NCBI RefSeq assembly: GCF_003473485.1
Contig: NC_053048.1
Span: 36,886,755-36,950,754 of the forward strand
Direction: 5' to 3'
From: Medicago truncatula
Taxonomy: Eukaryota; Streptophyta; Magnoliopsida; Fabales; Fabaceae
DNA length: 64,000 nt
Part shown: one piece after another, positions 48,140 through 56,782 of the stretch
How the letters are laid out: the number at the start of each line of letters is the position of its first letter
Position numbering within the stretch: position 1 is the first letter of the stretch
Position numbers and translations under genes: made by a program
The notes under the pieces: model-generated
Databases searched by the model: none
Seen by the model: the letters and a program-made list of their open reading frames with translations, nothing else
What the model was told of the DNA's origin: nothing

Positions 48140-48935
48140 TCAGTTCTTTTTGTTCATGTTCCTCCTCACTGCCTCAGCATTATCTTTGACATACTCAGCT
48201 GATTGTTTAGTTTTTTCAGAAACCTTATCAGAAACACTATCTGCCCTTGCCTCTGCCTCTGCCTTTCCATCTGCGCAAGTCTGTTTTACATTCTCAGCAG
48301 CCCTATCTGCCTTTGCCTCTACCTCTGCTTTTCCATCTGCACAAGTCTGTTTTACACTGTCAGCAGCATTATTGGCTTTGTTCTTAGTTGAATCCCATGC
48401 TTCTTGCATTGTCTGCTTTGCTTTCTCTGCTATGTTTTGTGTTGCCGCTGATGCCTTATTAGCTGCGTCTTTTGTTTGGTTAGCAACCTGATTAATTCAA
48501 TACAACTAAGCAATTAATTAATTTCATTGTACTATAGTATCACCTAGAAGAAAATGTGATCACATAATTAATAATATGGTCATGAGTTACATTACATGGT
48601 GTCCAGTGGAATAAGCCTTTTCATGTGCTGATTCGTTCAAACTGTTGCTCACTGTTTCACTGACTCCTGCTCCTTGTTTGATTCCATCAGTGGTGATTGA
48701 ACCATCTTCATTATGTGACTTTGGAACCTACATATTCATCACAATTCATTACGAAAATATAAATTAGTGAATATTCACACACACATTACAAACATGAATG
48801 TGAATAATTATTTACTTGGATAAGTCTTGGGGAAGCTGCTGCAAAGACCCTAGAGTTCCAAGGACGAGCCCTAGCAATAGTTGCTGCAGCAGAGCCAAAT
48901 TTTGGGAGGGAGGTGATAAGGGTAAATGATGCCAT
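48140..48935 (-). CDS. LEA group 3 (LEA_4) protein, probably mitochondrial
   Basis: Three exons, 48935-48816, 48727-48596 and 48487-48140, join in frame to 199 residues. The first 40 residues (MASFTLITSLPKFGSAA, then RARPWNSRVFAAASPRLIQ) are rich in Ser, Arg and Ala without acids, as in mitochondrial presequences; the pea seed-mitochondrial LEA protein has this layout. The third exon encodes Lys/Ala/Glu-rich LEA_4 helices (TKDAANKASAATQ, AEKAKQTMQEAWDSTKNKA). Two consecutive copies of VKQTCADGKAE(V/A)EA(K/R)AD follow. LEA_4 proteins are disordered when hydrated, fold into helices on drying and protect membranes. The protein is shorter than the pea homologue (about 358 residues as recalled), and a Cys in each repeat is unusual for LEA proteins. 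A TATA box precedes it at 49026-49033. Confidence 0.88.
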
Positions 48936-49025
48936 TGTTGAATTCTTATTTAGATTTCTTAAATTCTCTCTTGGGAAATTTGTATATGATTATATTGCAT
49001 TGTTTATCACTTTGTATGTAAAGTG

Positions 49026-49033
49026 TTTATATA
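49026..49033 (-). promoter_or_regulatory. TATA box of the LEA gene
   Basis: On the minus strand TATATAAA lies about 91 bp upstream of the ATG at 48935, a normal core-promoter distance with a short 5' leader. Confidence 0.55.
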
Positions 49034-49099
49034 GAGATCCTCCACGGTTTGTTTGCGTGCCAAGAGTAATTCACGCTCACTAGTGGTAGAAAAAAGAGA

Positions 49100-49580
49100 G
49101 ATATATAATAGTGTCAATGCACTCATTTAGGACCCAGAATTATAGGATTAGTTAATTTAGTTGTTTGTTAAGGACATATATACCACATGTAAATAAGCTA
49201 CCTCTTCTTTTTTTTTAGGAAAAATGAAGTTAAAAATCAACTAGTGGTCAATATATTTTTCTTGATGGTGACGTGACTATGCACAAATATCATATATTGG
49301 TGTTGAATTTAAGAAGGGACAATTACCAAAAATAGAAGAAATATTTCTTCAAAAGAAAAAAATAGAAGAAATATATTGTATGCTGACCGGTAGAGGACAA
49401 GTGATAGATTAGATGTACAATCTATGAGTAATTGTTCTTATCAACTGAGTTAAGCTTACGAGGAAGATCGGATTACAATATATGTGTAGAGATAATTGGT
49501 TGAGAGGAAATCGATAATTTTTTAATTGTAAATTATATTTCATTGTAATAAATTTTACCATTATTAAATATATATGTGTA
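49100..49580. other. Intergenic spacer upstream of the LEA gene
   Basis: No gene. A tRNA-like phrase near 49415-49460 (ATCAACTGAGTTAAGCTTACGAG, reading like a reversed SINE end) is too degraded to call. Confidence 0.35.
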
Positions 49581-49805
49581 GAGACTAAGACGAGGGGCAA
49601 TGACAGGTATGTTGCTTTGAAATTTGATATTAGTAAGGCATATGACCGTATGGATTAGGATTATATGCGAGCTGTCATGGTTAAGATGAGATTCAATTCT
49701 AGGTGGATTCACTGGATGTGTATGTATGTAGAGTCAGTGGATTATTCTGCTCTTGTAAACAATGAAAAAGTGGAACCTATTATTCCGGGGAGCTTAAAAT
49801 GCTGA
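49581..49805 (+). pseudogene. LINE reverse transcriptase fragment
   Basis: The frame gives TKTRGNDRYVALKFDISKAY, then DRMD, a TAG in place of the family's Trp, DYMRAVMVKM, WIHWMCMYVESVDYSALVNN and IIPGS. This is the palm segment of plant LINE reverse transcriptase, including the first catalytic Asp. Only about 75 codons remain. Confidence 0.8.
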
Positions 49806-50025
49806 TATGATTACATGTTTGGGGTAGTGGATTCAAAAGCCGGTCGTGGTGGCATTGTTCATAATTTTTTCATAGATGTTTAAAGTTTTAAAAAGCTATT
49901 CTAAACGCCTCCCCAACGGTGAGTTAGCTTGGGAAAATAATGTAATTTAAACAACGAATTTACAAAAATGAGTATGTAGAAAAATAAAGTAATTTATTTT
50001 AATGCTTTCGTTATAATTTTTCAAT

Positions 50026-50757
50026 GAGTTTTTCTATTCACACCCTATATATTTCTGGTTACACCCAATTGTTTCAAAAAGTTTTTGATAATACCACCAA
50101 AATTGTCCTTTTATATAAATTTTCTTAAAATCTTGATTTCATTCATTGTCACTCTAAAATTCCACTCTCTTGCACCCACCAACGATCAAACAATCATGAT
50201 GTTCAATTAATCTCTGAAAGATTAAAGAGTGAATCAAAATATCTGTCATTCATACTCGATTGTATATAAATAAGTGAATTTTTTCTTCTTTTTCAATAAC
50301 GTTGGTTTCAATGTTCTTCTTCTTGTTTAACTGCACTGTTCTTCTTCAAGTAGGTTCATGTAAACTTAGTTTACATAACCTAAGTTTACATAACCTACTT
50401 AAACTGAGTTTAAGTATGTACACTTAAACTTAGTTTACATGACCTACTTAAAATAAGTTTACATGTACATACTTAAACTGAGATTACGTAGAATCATTGA
50501 ACAAGGTTGAACTTTTAAATGTACACTTAAACTCGGTTTAGATGACCTACTTAAGCTGAGTTTAAGTATGTACACTTAAACTCAGTTTACATGACCTACT
50601 GAAACTAAGTTTACATGACCTACTTAAACTGAAGAGGGATTTTAGGGTGTAACAAAAAAAAAAGGAAGATGTTTTTTGAAAATTAAATTTTATAGAAAGG
50701 TAATTTTGTCATTTTGAAATGCAACCAAGATTAAATAGGGTATAATTAGAAAAACTC
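50026..50757. mobile_element. 732-bp TIR element carrying a palindromic repeat array
   Basis: The element begins GAGTTTTTCTATTCACACCC and ends GGGTATAATTAGAAAAACTC, imperfect inverted repeats. It is flanked by TTTTTCAAT (50017-50025) and TTTCTCAAT (50758-50766), a 9-bp duplication with one change. The interior 50340-50635 is an array of ACTTAAACTGAGTTTAAGT palindromes and their relatives joined by GTTTACATGACCTAC and ATGTACA units in both orientations. No coding capacity. Duplication length points to the Mutator superfamily. Confidence 0.75.
50340..50635. repeat. Palindromic minisatellite-like array
   Basis: Units built on AAACT(C/T)AGTTTA and its inversions alternate with CATGACCTACTT and GTATGTACACTT at variable spacing over roughly 300 bp. 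Adjacent units are inverted relative to each other, so the single strand could fold into several hairpins. Confidence 0.75.
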
Positions 50758-50766
50758 TTTCTCAAT

Positions 50767-51913
50767 GTCTAAGTGCCAACATGAGTACTCAACAACAACA
50801 CCCCCTCAAAAACAAGTTAATATTTGTGCAAATACAACTTTTTTACACATTCAATCAAATCACAATATTAATCCAATTTTCCGAAGTAGTTCAAAAATCA
50901 TCTCTACAACTATCTTACTTGGTTGAGTGCAAGTCATAGTTAAGTTTGGGACAACAGTAACTTTAAATATGCGGGTTGAAACATATTATTTTACTTACTT
51001 TATTTGGTGTCTACTCTAGGCTCACGTTTAAGTATAGGAAAGTGAAGAATCATAAGTTAACTAACACATTTCTTTTTGTCTCTCTTTGATCTAATCTTTA
51101 ATTGACAATAATTGAATTAATTATATAGTCAAAATACTTACCTTTAAAATTTATAAAAACACACGGTCATTTTATAACACATCCTTATATACATCACCGT
51201 TTCTGTTTTATTTTCCACTTTCTAGAAATTCACACGATTGCTAATGTTAAGATACTGATGGTACCTTTCATAAAACTAAAGGTTCATCTTAGAATTTTCT
51301 GAAAGAAAAAAAAAAGTTCGTCATAGAAGTACATTAAACAACAAGTTACAGATAACAAATCGTGAGAGTTTAAACAAAAAATTAATAAATCAAAGGTTTA
51401 ATTTTTCCAATAGGTAAATTTTCATGCCCCCAAGATAAACGAAATAATGAGAACATATCCAAAATTACATGCAAATTGACACCCATTAGCATAAGCAAGA
51501 CCTTGGAATTTTATTCAAATACCAAATGGTTAAACAAGACAGCATTTATTCAACTGTCACAAAACCAAATAAGTACTATTTTATTCTTACTTCAATCTAA
51601 CTCAGTCACGCAAAAAGTAATCTTGGTAGAGTACAAATAAAGTAGACGTCACTTAGTTTAAATAAAAATTGCGAAATATATATGCCATTAAGGCAATAAT
51701 AACCTGGTGCACGTTTAGATTAACAATGAGTTTGAGAGAATCACGATGGGCACCACGATTTTGTCAAAAGCTATACTTTAAAAGCTTCCACAAAAATCAC
51801 GGTGCCACAATGATTTTGCCAAACACATCACCAATCTCTAAACATGCACTCACTCCTACAAATCCTAATGGATGAAACAACTCCAGACCATGCTAAAAAT
51901 TAGTTCACGAGCT
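50767..51913. other. Intergenic spacer and 3' flank of the RGP gene
   Basis: No gene. The final 100-250 bp are likely 3' UTR of the minus-strand mutase gene. A CACGATTTTGTC/CACAATGATTTTG pair near 51750-51820 hints at a small old MITE. Confidence 0.35.
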
Positions 51914-52957
51914 TCAAGCAGATCCAACTGACTTCCAGAGCTTAACCCACTCTGCCATGGCATCAGCGGCTTTCAAAAACATAGGATCAACCTTCCCAAG
52001 TTGTTCCTTCACTGATTTTGCCATCTCGATCACGCAGTCCTCGGCCGTCGTAGCTGATTGTGGCAACTTTACAGACTGAAAGAAAGGAACAACGTCCTCC
52101 ATCAATTTCACCCCTTCCCATTCTTTCTTCAAGCTGTCTATGGCATTGCCTCTTTCATTTCTCCAAACATACGGCAACCCACTTTTCACACCGAGGCTTA
52201 GGTGGTCACATACAATTTTCACACACAATCCACACCATATATCTTCCACAGTTTCCCACCTGAGTTTTCCTTCTCCTGCCAACACCAAAGCTGGGACCAA
52301 AGCCGGGCCAACTAATTCTCGGTTAAAGGCGATGTTGATTCCACTCACTGGCAACATGGCTCTCGTAGGAACGGTCAGAACTGCATCCACGTATCTTGAA
52401 TTCCTCTGTGTTGGCTTGAGAGCCTGTGTTGGCGCATCTAGGTCTGCCAGATTGAGCCACAGTCCACACGACAGAGCACAATCAACCCCACTTCGGAGGC
52501 TAAATGGGTAGCCGCGAACAAAATCTGCACCCTTACGGAATGGATCATATAGTGTATTAAAGAAGAAAGGTGTGGCAGGGGTCTTGAGGTTCACAATATG
52601 CTGAGCCACAGCATCTACTACATTCCCCGCGTCATCTTTTGCTGGAACACAATCATCATCAATACAGACAACATACTTCTTCTTTGAAACTAGAAAGCCA
52701 AAATATCTACAAGCGTAACCAGAGAAGCGAATAGAAGTGGAGGAACCCACCACTCGCTCAATTTCAGAGTTTGTATAGACATCTGCGCTAAATCCTTCGG
52801 GAATTTGGAGTTCTTCCTTGAGGGCAGGATCTTTGACTATTATCAGGTGGAAACGGGAGAAAATTGACTTCCACTCATTCATAAAAGGAGTGAGGTTAGA
52901 GTGCAGCGCGCCGATCACAATGTCAACTTCGTTGTCGTTGATAATTACTTGAGACAT
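51914..52957 (-). CDS. RGP5: UDP-arabinopyranose mutase / reversibly glycosylated polypeptide, RGP5-like
   Basis: A single uninterrupted exon encodes 347 residues, the family length. Mutases of this family convert UDP-arabinopyranose to UDP-arabinofuranose on the cytosolic Golgi face, feeding arabinan and arabinogalactan synthesis in the wall. The GT75 signature is clear: VDIVIGAL, YVVCIDDDCVPAK (acidic triad Asp100-102), ADFVRGYPFSLRSG (Arg155 is the likely counterpart of the Arg glycosylated in rice and Arabidopsis enzymes), CGLWLNLADLDAPTQAL, MLPVSGINIAFNRELVGPAL and YVWRNERGNAIDSLKKEWEG. The N-terminal sequence is closer, from memory, to the divergent RGP5 class than to RGP1-4. In Arabidopsis RGP5 shows no mutase activity alone and works in complexes, so activity here is uncertain. 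The ATG lies 112 bp after the stop of the upstream small gene on the same strand. Confidence 0.93.
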   Translation of the reverse strand: MSQVIINDNEVDIVIGALHSNLTPFMNEWKSIFSRFHLIIVKDPALKEELQIPEGFSADVYTNSEIERVVGSSTSIRFSGYACRYFGFLVSKKKYVVCIDDDCVPAKDDAGNVVDAVAQHIVNLKTPATPFFFNTLYDPFRKGADFVRGYPFSLRSGVDCALSCGLWLNLADLDAPTQALKPTQRNSRYVDAVLTVPTRAMLPVSGINIAFNRELVGPALVPALVLAGEGKLRWETVEDIWCGLCVKIVCDHLSLGVKSGLPYVWRNERGNAIDSLKKEWEGVKLMEDVVPFFQSVKLPQSATTAEDCVIEMAKSVKEQLGKVDPMFLKAADAMAEWVKLWKSVGSA

Positions 52958-53069
52958 CTTGTGAGGTATACAATACAGATTATTTCACAAACCAAAAGTC
53001 TAGATTGGCCGCCTTAATTTAAAACTGTTGAGTTGGATTCAAACGTCTTGCGATAGCTTCAATATTATC

Positions 53070-54631
53070 TTAGAATTTCTCAGAACATCCTGTATAATAA
53101 TTTACAAATATCAGAAAAGAAATGTTTGTCACTACAAGAATAACTACCATAAATACAGAATAAAACTTTAAAATAACTCACTGGTAGGAAGAACAGGGGT
53201 CACAATATGTCGGATATTCAGTGCTTGAACAAGTGAGATTACTTCCTCGTTACCTGTTGCTATAAACAGTTTGAGAACTTTTTCAGTCAGCTTTCCAGCT
53301 TTCAATATTCTCTGCACATGGAAAATTAAGAAATGCAATGAGGAGGCTGAATGAAAATGGCCAAAAGAAGAAACTTCAGCGTAAAATGAAAGTGCTATAA
53401 CTTTTCTATAGACAACAAAAGGATTGAAACCATATCTACAATATATCAAATTCAAATTATGAATCACAATCCTGACGAGGCCAAATTCTATTGCTGCTGA
53501 AAAATTGTCAACAGGCCTTACTTATTTGATCAGATAAGGTCAAATGTTTAAAGCAACTGGGGAAAAGCAAAATTTAATATTTGACATCCCAATGAGAACA
53601 AGGTACAGCAAAATCTGATTCTGAGCCCTCACGAATAAGAAAATGATGGCACCACATAACTATCAATTCAAACCCGTAAAAAAGATAAATGAGTATTGTT
53701 TGATATTTTGAGTGACACAAGTCTTAGTTGTTCTCAAATATAATATATGTTAGTGTCCGGGTGCTGACTAGTTACATTTTCTGATATGACTTTTTGTTAA
53801 GAGAGGAACGACAGTTAAATGAGGGATAGGAATAGCAACAGAGAATTGCTTCGGTATCTTTTCTCTTAGGAACATTTTGGGTTGGGCAGAGTGAGAATTA
53901 TCACATGTTTGAGAGACTTCGCTTTGGGATTAAAGGCAATCTCTAATGTAATATTGTTTCTTTTTCTCTCCATCAAATAATACAATTTTTGTTCCTCTTG
54001 AGTTTGGGCTTCCTATCAATATACCAAAAGAAATATACTAGAGAGACAGAGCTCGCAGCTACACGGAACCAGGTCCTAGAAAAAGATCCAACTACAATCT
54101 AGACCGCAACTACATCTTTCCGCGGCCACAATGTAAACATAATTGAGGGCATATCAGCCACATTTGACAACAACTTTCGCAATCTCTAGCACTAACACCT
54201 CTAATCAAAGGGGTGTCCGGTGTCCAACACATACACACACAATTACTTCATTTTCTCAAATTATTACTGGTGTTGACGTGTCAGTGTTGTGCTTCATACA
54301 TAGTAAAGAACCAACAAATTCATCTGATATGGATAAGGTCGCAAGCATTGTTTACAATCATAGATCTATACACTACTATATCAAAAAATCAATGAAGAAA
54401 ATCAAAAGGGTATAAATAAATTTAAAAAAAAAAAAATTCAGAAAGGATAACCTTATTAGCTAGTAGTAACTATCTATGAAGTTTGAGAGAGAGGGAGGGA
54501 GAGAATAAAAAGAATACCAGGAAGAGATCAAGGAGAATGTGATCAGGAATGGGAGAGAGATCGGAGATGTCGGAGAGATTAAGGACGGCTGAGTCAATGG
54601 TGAGAGAAAGTAATGATGGCGGTGTTTTCAT
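53070..54631 (-). CDS. 87-residue protein of unknown function, three exons
   Basis: Exons 54631-54518, 53311-53182 and 53089-53070 join in frame through GT-AG introns. The product starts MKTPPSLLSLTIDSAVLNLS, continues DHILLDLFLRILKAGKLTEK and VLKLFIATGNEEVISLVQAL, and ends VLPTRCSEKF. There is no signal peptide or membrane segment; the middle looks like short amphipathic helices reminiscent of an F-box-like SDLSPIPDHILLDLF opening. I believe similar short proteins exist in other plants but cannot name a function. Two upstream ATGs in other frames start very short frames (ATGAATGAATGA at about 54639). Its last exon is only 20 nt of coding sequence, and its 3' end must overlap the promoter or leader of the RGP gene. 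Confidence 0.72.
54205..54310. repeat. GTGTC-family repeat in intron 1 of the 87-residue gene
   Basis: GGGGTGTCCGGTGTCCAACAC on the left and GTGTTGACGTGTCAGTGTTGTG on the right frame about 60 bp of AT-rich sequence with TTTTCTCAAATTATTA, as at 38336-38440. A small non-coding MITE family. Confidence 0.5.
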
Positions 54632-54639
54632 TCATTCAT

Positions 54640-55440
54640 TCGATTACAAAACTAATCTTGTTTATATAAACAACTAAATCAATAGTAATCAATACCTATT
54701 TTCTCTCTCCTTCTCAGATTATTAAACAATTCGTTGAGGGAACAAGATCCATTAATCTCTGTGTTCTTTCCGTCCTCTATTTCTTCTTTTCAAATTAACC
54801 TAACCATTTGTCAACACAAAATCAATTACAAAACATTAAATTATTTATTAATTGATTTTTACTTACACAAAAAATAAAGATAAAAATTAAACCGATAATA
54901 TTTTGTTCCACTTTTTCCTCTTCACACGCTTAACCCCGCATGTGCCATCATCAACTTAATAGTACTATTAATATTTTTTATTTTTTGCTTAAGGGCATAT
55001 ATTTGTCAAAGTTATCCTCACAGGAGCATAGTACTATAGAAGATAAGATAAGACATCCCTTAAAAAAATAAGACTAAAATTATTATTAATTTTGTTTTTA
55101 GTCTTCGTAAAAAAAAATTGTAATTTTACTCTATAAACTTTTTCAACACATGTTTTTACTTAAAATTAAAATTTGTTTAATAATATTTAAAGTTTTAAAT
55201 TTTTGAATGGTTTAAGCATAATAAACCACCCCCTAAATGATCTATGAGCAACATCTAGTCAAATCTCGTATACTATCCGTCAATTTTTTTTTACGATGTT
55301 GTCATGTTACTCATTGAACTTCACCTCTTTAACTTCCTTATCTTTCTCATTCACTTTGACACTTTGACTATGGAGTATGTGATACATTTAGCTTTAATAA
55401 TTATAGTGATATGGAACTGACAAACTAATACGATAGTTTA
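54640..55440. other. Intergenic spacer
   Basis: Promoter region of the minus-strand small gene, then AT-rich sequence. No gene is seen. Confidence 0.35.
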
Positions 55441-56090
55441 AGGAAAAACAATTGCGACAACAGTCATCAACGTGATATCCTTGCCAGTCACAATCACCTT
55501 TGACATGTTGTCTTTTGAGTTCAGAAGATCAAGCAACATTTGTAGAATCCAAGTTAAGTTATCCTCTTTTTCAAACGTTAGAAAAGTAAAAGCAACAAAA
55601 TATTTCATCGATTGAGGTTACCTAATTTATCTCAAACAATGACATTCTGTACACATTGGTTTTATATGTGGATTCCATGATCAAAACTGTTGAAAAAGTG
55701 TTAAGCAACATAATAAATTATGGATGATCCTAAAATATATTGAACATGTGTTTGTTCCGGCAAACATGTGAAGAGATGCTGCATCTTTGACTTTTCAACT
55801 TTAATGGTCTTTTTTTTTATCTTTCATGTGCATTGTTCACTTGTTTTATATTAGTCAATCTACTAGCAAGAAGACGACTTTCTACCTTTGGCTCCATCTT
55901 ATGGTTGAGAGCTCAATTACGACCATTCATTTGTTTCCTTCTTTATATAACCTCGCAACCTAAACAGACACTCACATTTCCTTGAGCCCGTGTCTTCTTG
56001 GTTCAATTTCTTACTAGGTGGTTTGTACTCATAACTCCTTTAACGTGCCAACACTAACAATGGTTTATTTCTCCCACCACCTGAATAAGA
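55441..56090 (-). pseudogene. MULE/FAR1-type transposase pseudogene
   Basis: Read on the minus strand, three disconnected frames follow the order of MULE or FAR1-like proteins. First comes the FAR1 DNA-binding region near 56080-55890 (EYKPPSKKLNQEDTGSRKCE, CLFRLRGYIKKETNEW). Then the start of the MULE transposase domain near 55690 (VLIMESTYKTNVYRMSLFEI), then 55590-55441 (VAFTFLTFEKEDNLTWILQM, SKVIVTGKDITLM). Stops and frame changes separate them. FAR1-like proteins descend from Mutator transposases, so this may be a dead element or a dead FAR1-related gene. No terminal repeats were found. Confidence 0.7.
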
Positions 56091-56782
56091 TTTATGTATA
56101 CCTAAAATATATCTTGCCTTTGTTGATTGTCGACAAACTCAATTAATCATATTATCTCTAACTTTTCATGTATCCTCGGTGAAAAAAAGTAAGGCGTTGT
56201 GTCTACTTCATTATCACCAGTTTGGAAACTCCAAAACCAACAATAGAAGGTTTCACATTAACAAAAGCGTCAACAATATTTGGTTTCACTTCAACAAAAG
56301 GCTTCAGCTATAAACAATTTCAATTCAACGAAGAGTCGACATTACATGATTTTAACTCAATAGAATTATCAACCATAGTTAACCACTCATACGAGTTCAT
56401 ATTAGAACCGACGAAAATGACAGAAAAATTTCATCAATATAAACGAGTTAAAAATACAATACCTATTTCTTAACGTTAAATGAGTGTAATAATCATCTAA
56501 CCATTTTTCGTCGATGAAAAAGTAACAATAGAATTAACATGTGACTGATTTTATTTGAGTGAGATTATTTCAAAGATTTTTTGAGTGATGAAATTGGATC
56601 CTAGATGATAGATACCTTTGTCTTTGGTAACAAGTTAGTTATGGTCGTAGGTAAAGTGACCGAAGGTTTTGACCTGTAAAAGAAATTAGAATGCTTTGGT
56701 TCTTAAAAATAAAACAAAAAACGAGAAGAGGAAAAGTGAAAAACACGCTAGCCAAGTTAACCCGTGCTCCCTCCCGCCGTCA
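56091..56782. other. Intergenic spacer and promoter region of the OXA gene
   Basis: A plus-strand frame at 56222-56473 has no recognisable product. The bases just before 56783 should contain the leader of the OXA gene; an in-frame upstream ATG at 56696 would add 29 residues. Confidence 0.35.

Noticed and set aside
48084..48491. 135-codon plus-strand frame and its neighbour at 48203
   Set aside because: Antisense to the repetitive LEA exon; the apparent repeats mirror those of the real gene.
52140..52511. 123-codon plus-strand frame
   Set aside because: It is antisense to the conserved RGP coding sequence and is explained by that gene's base composition.
56222..56473. 83-codon Thr-rich frame before OXA2
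   Set aside because: No recognisable domain and no supporting gene structure; low-complexity FTSTKGF-like repeats only.
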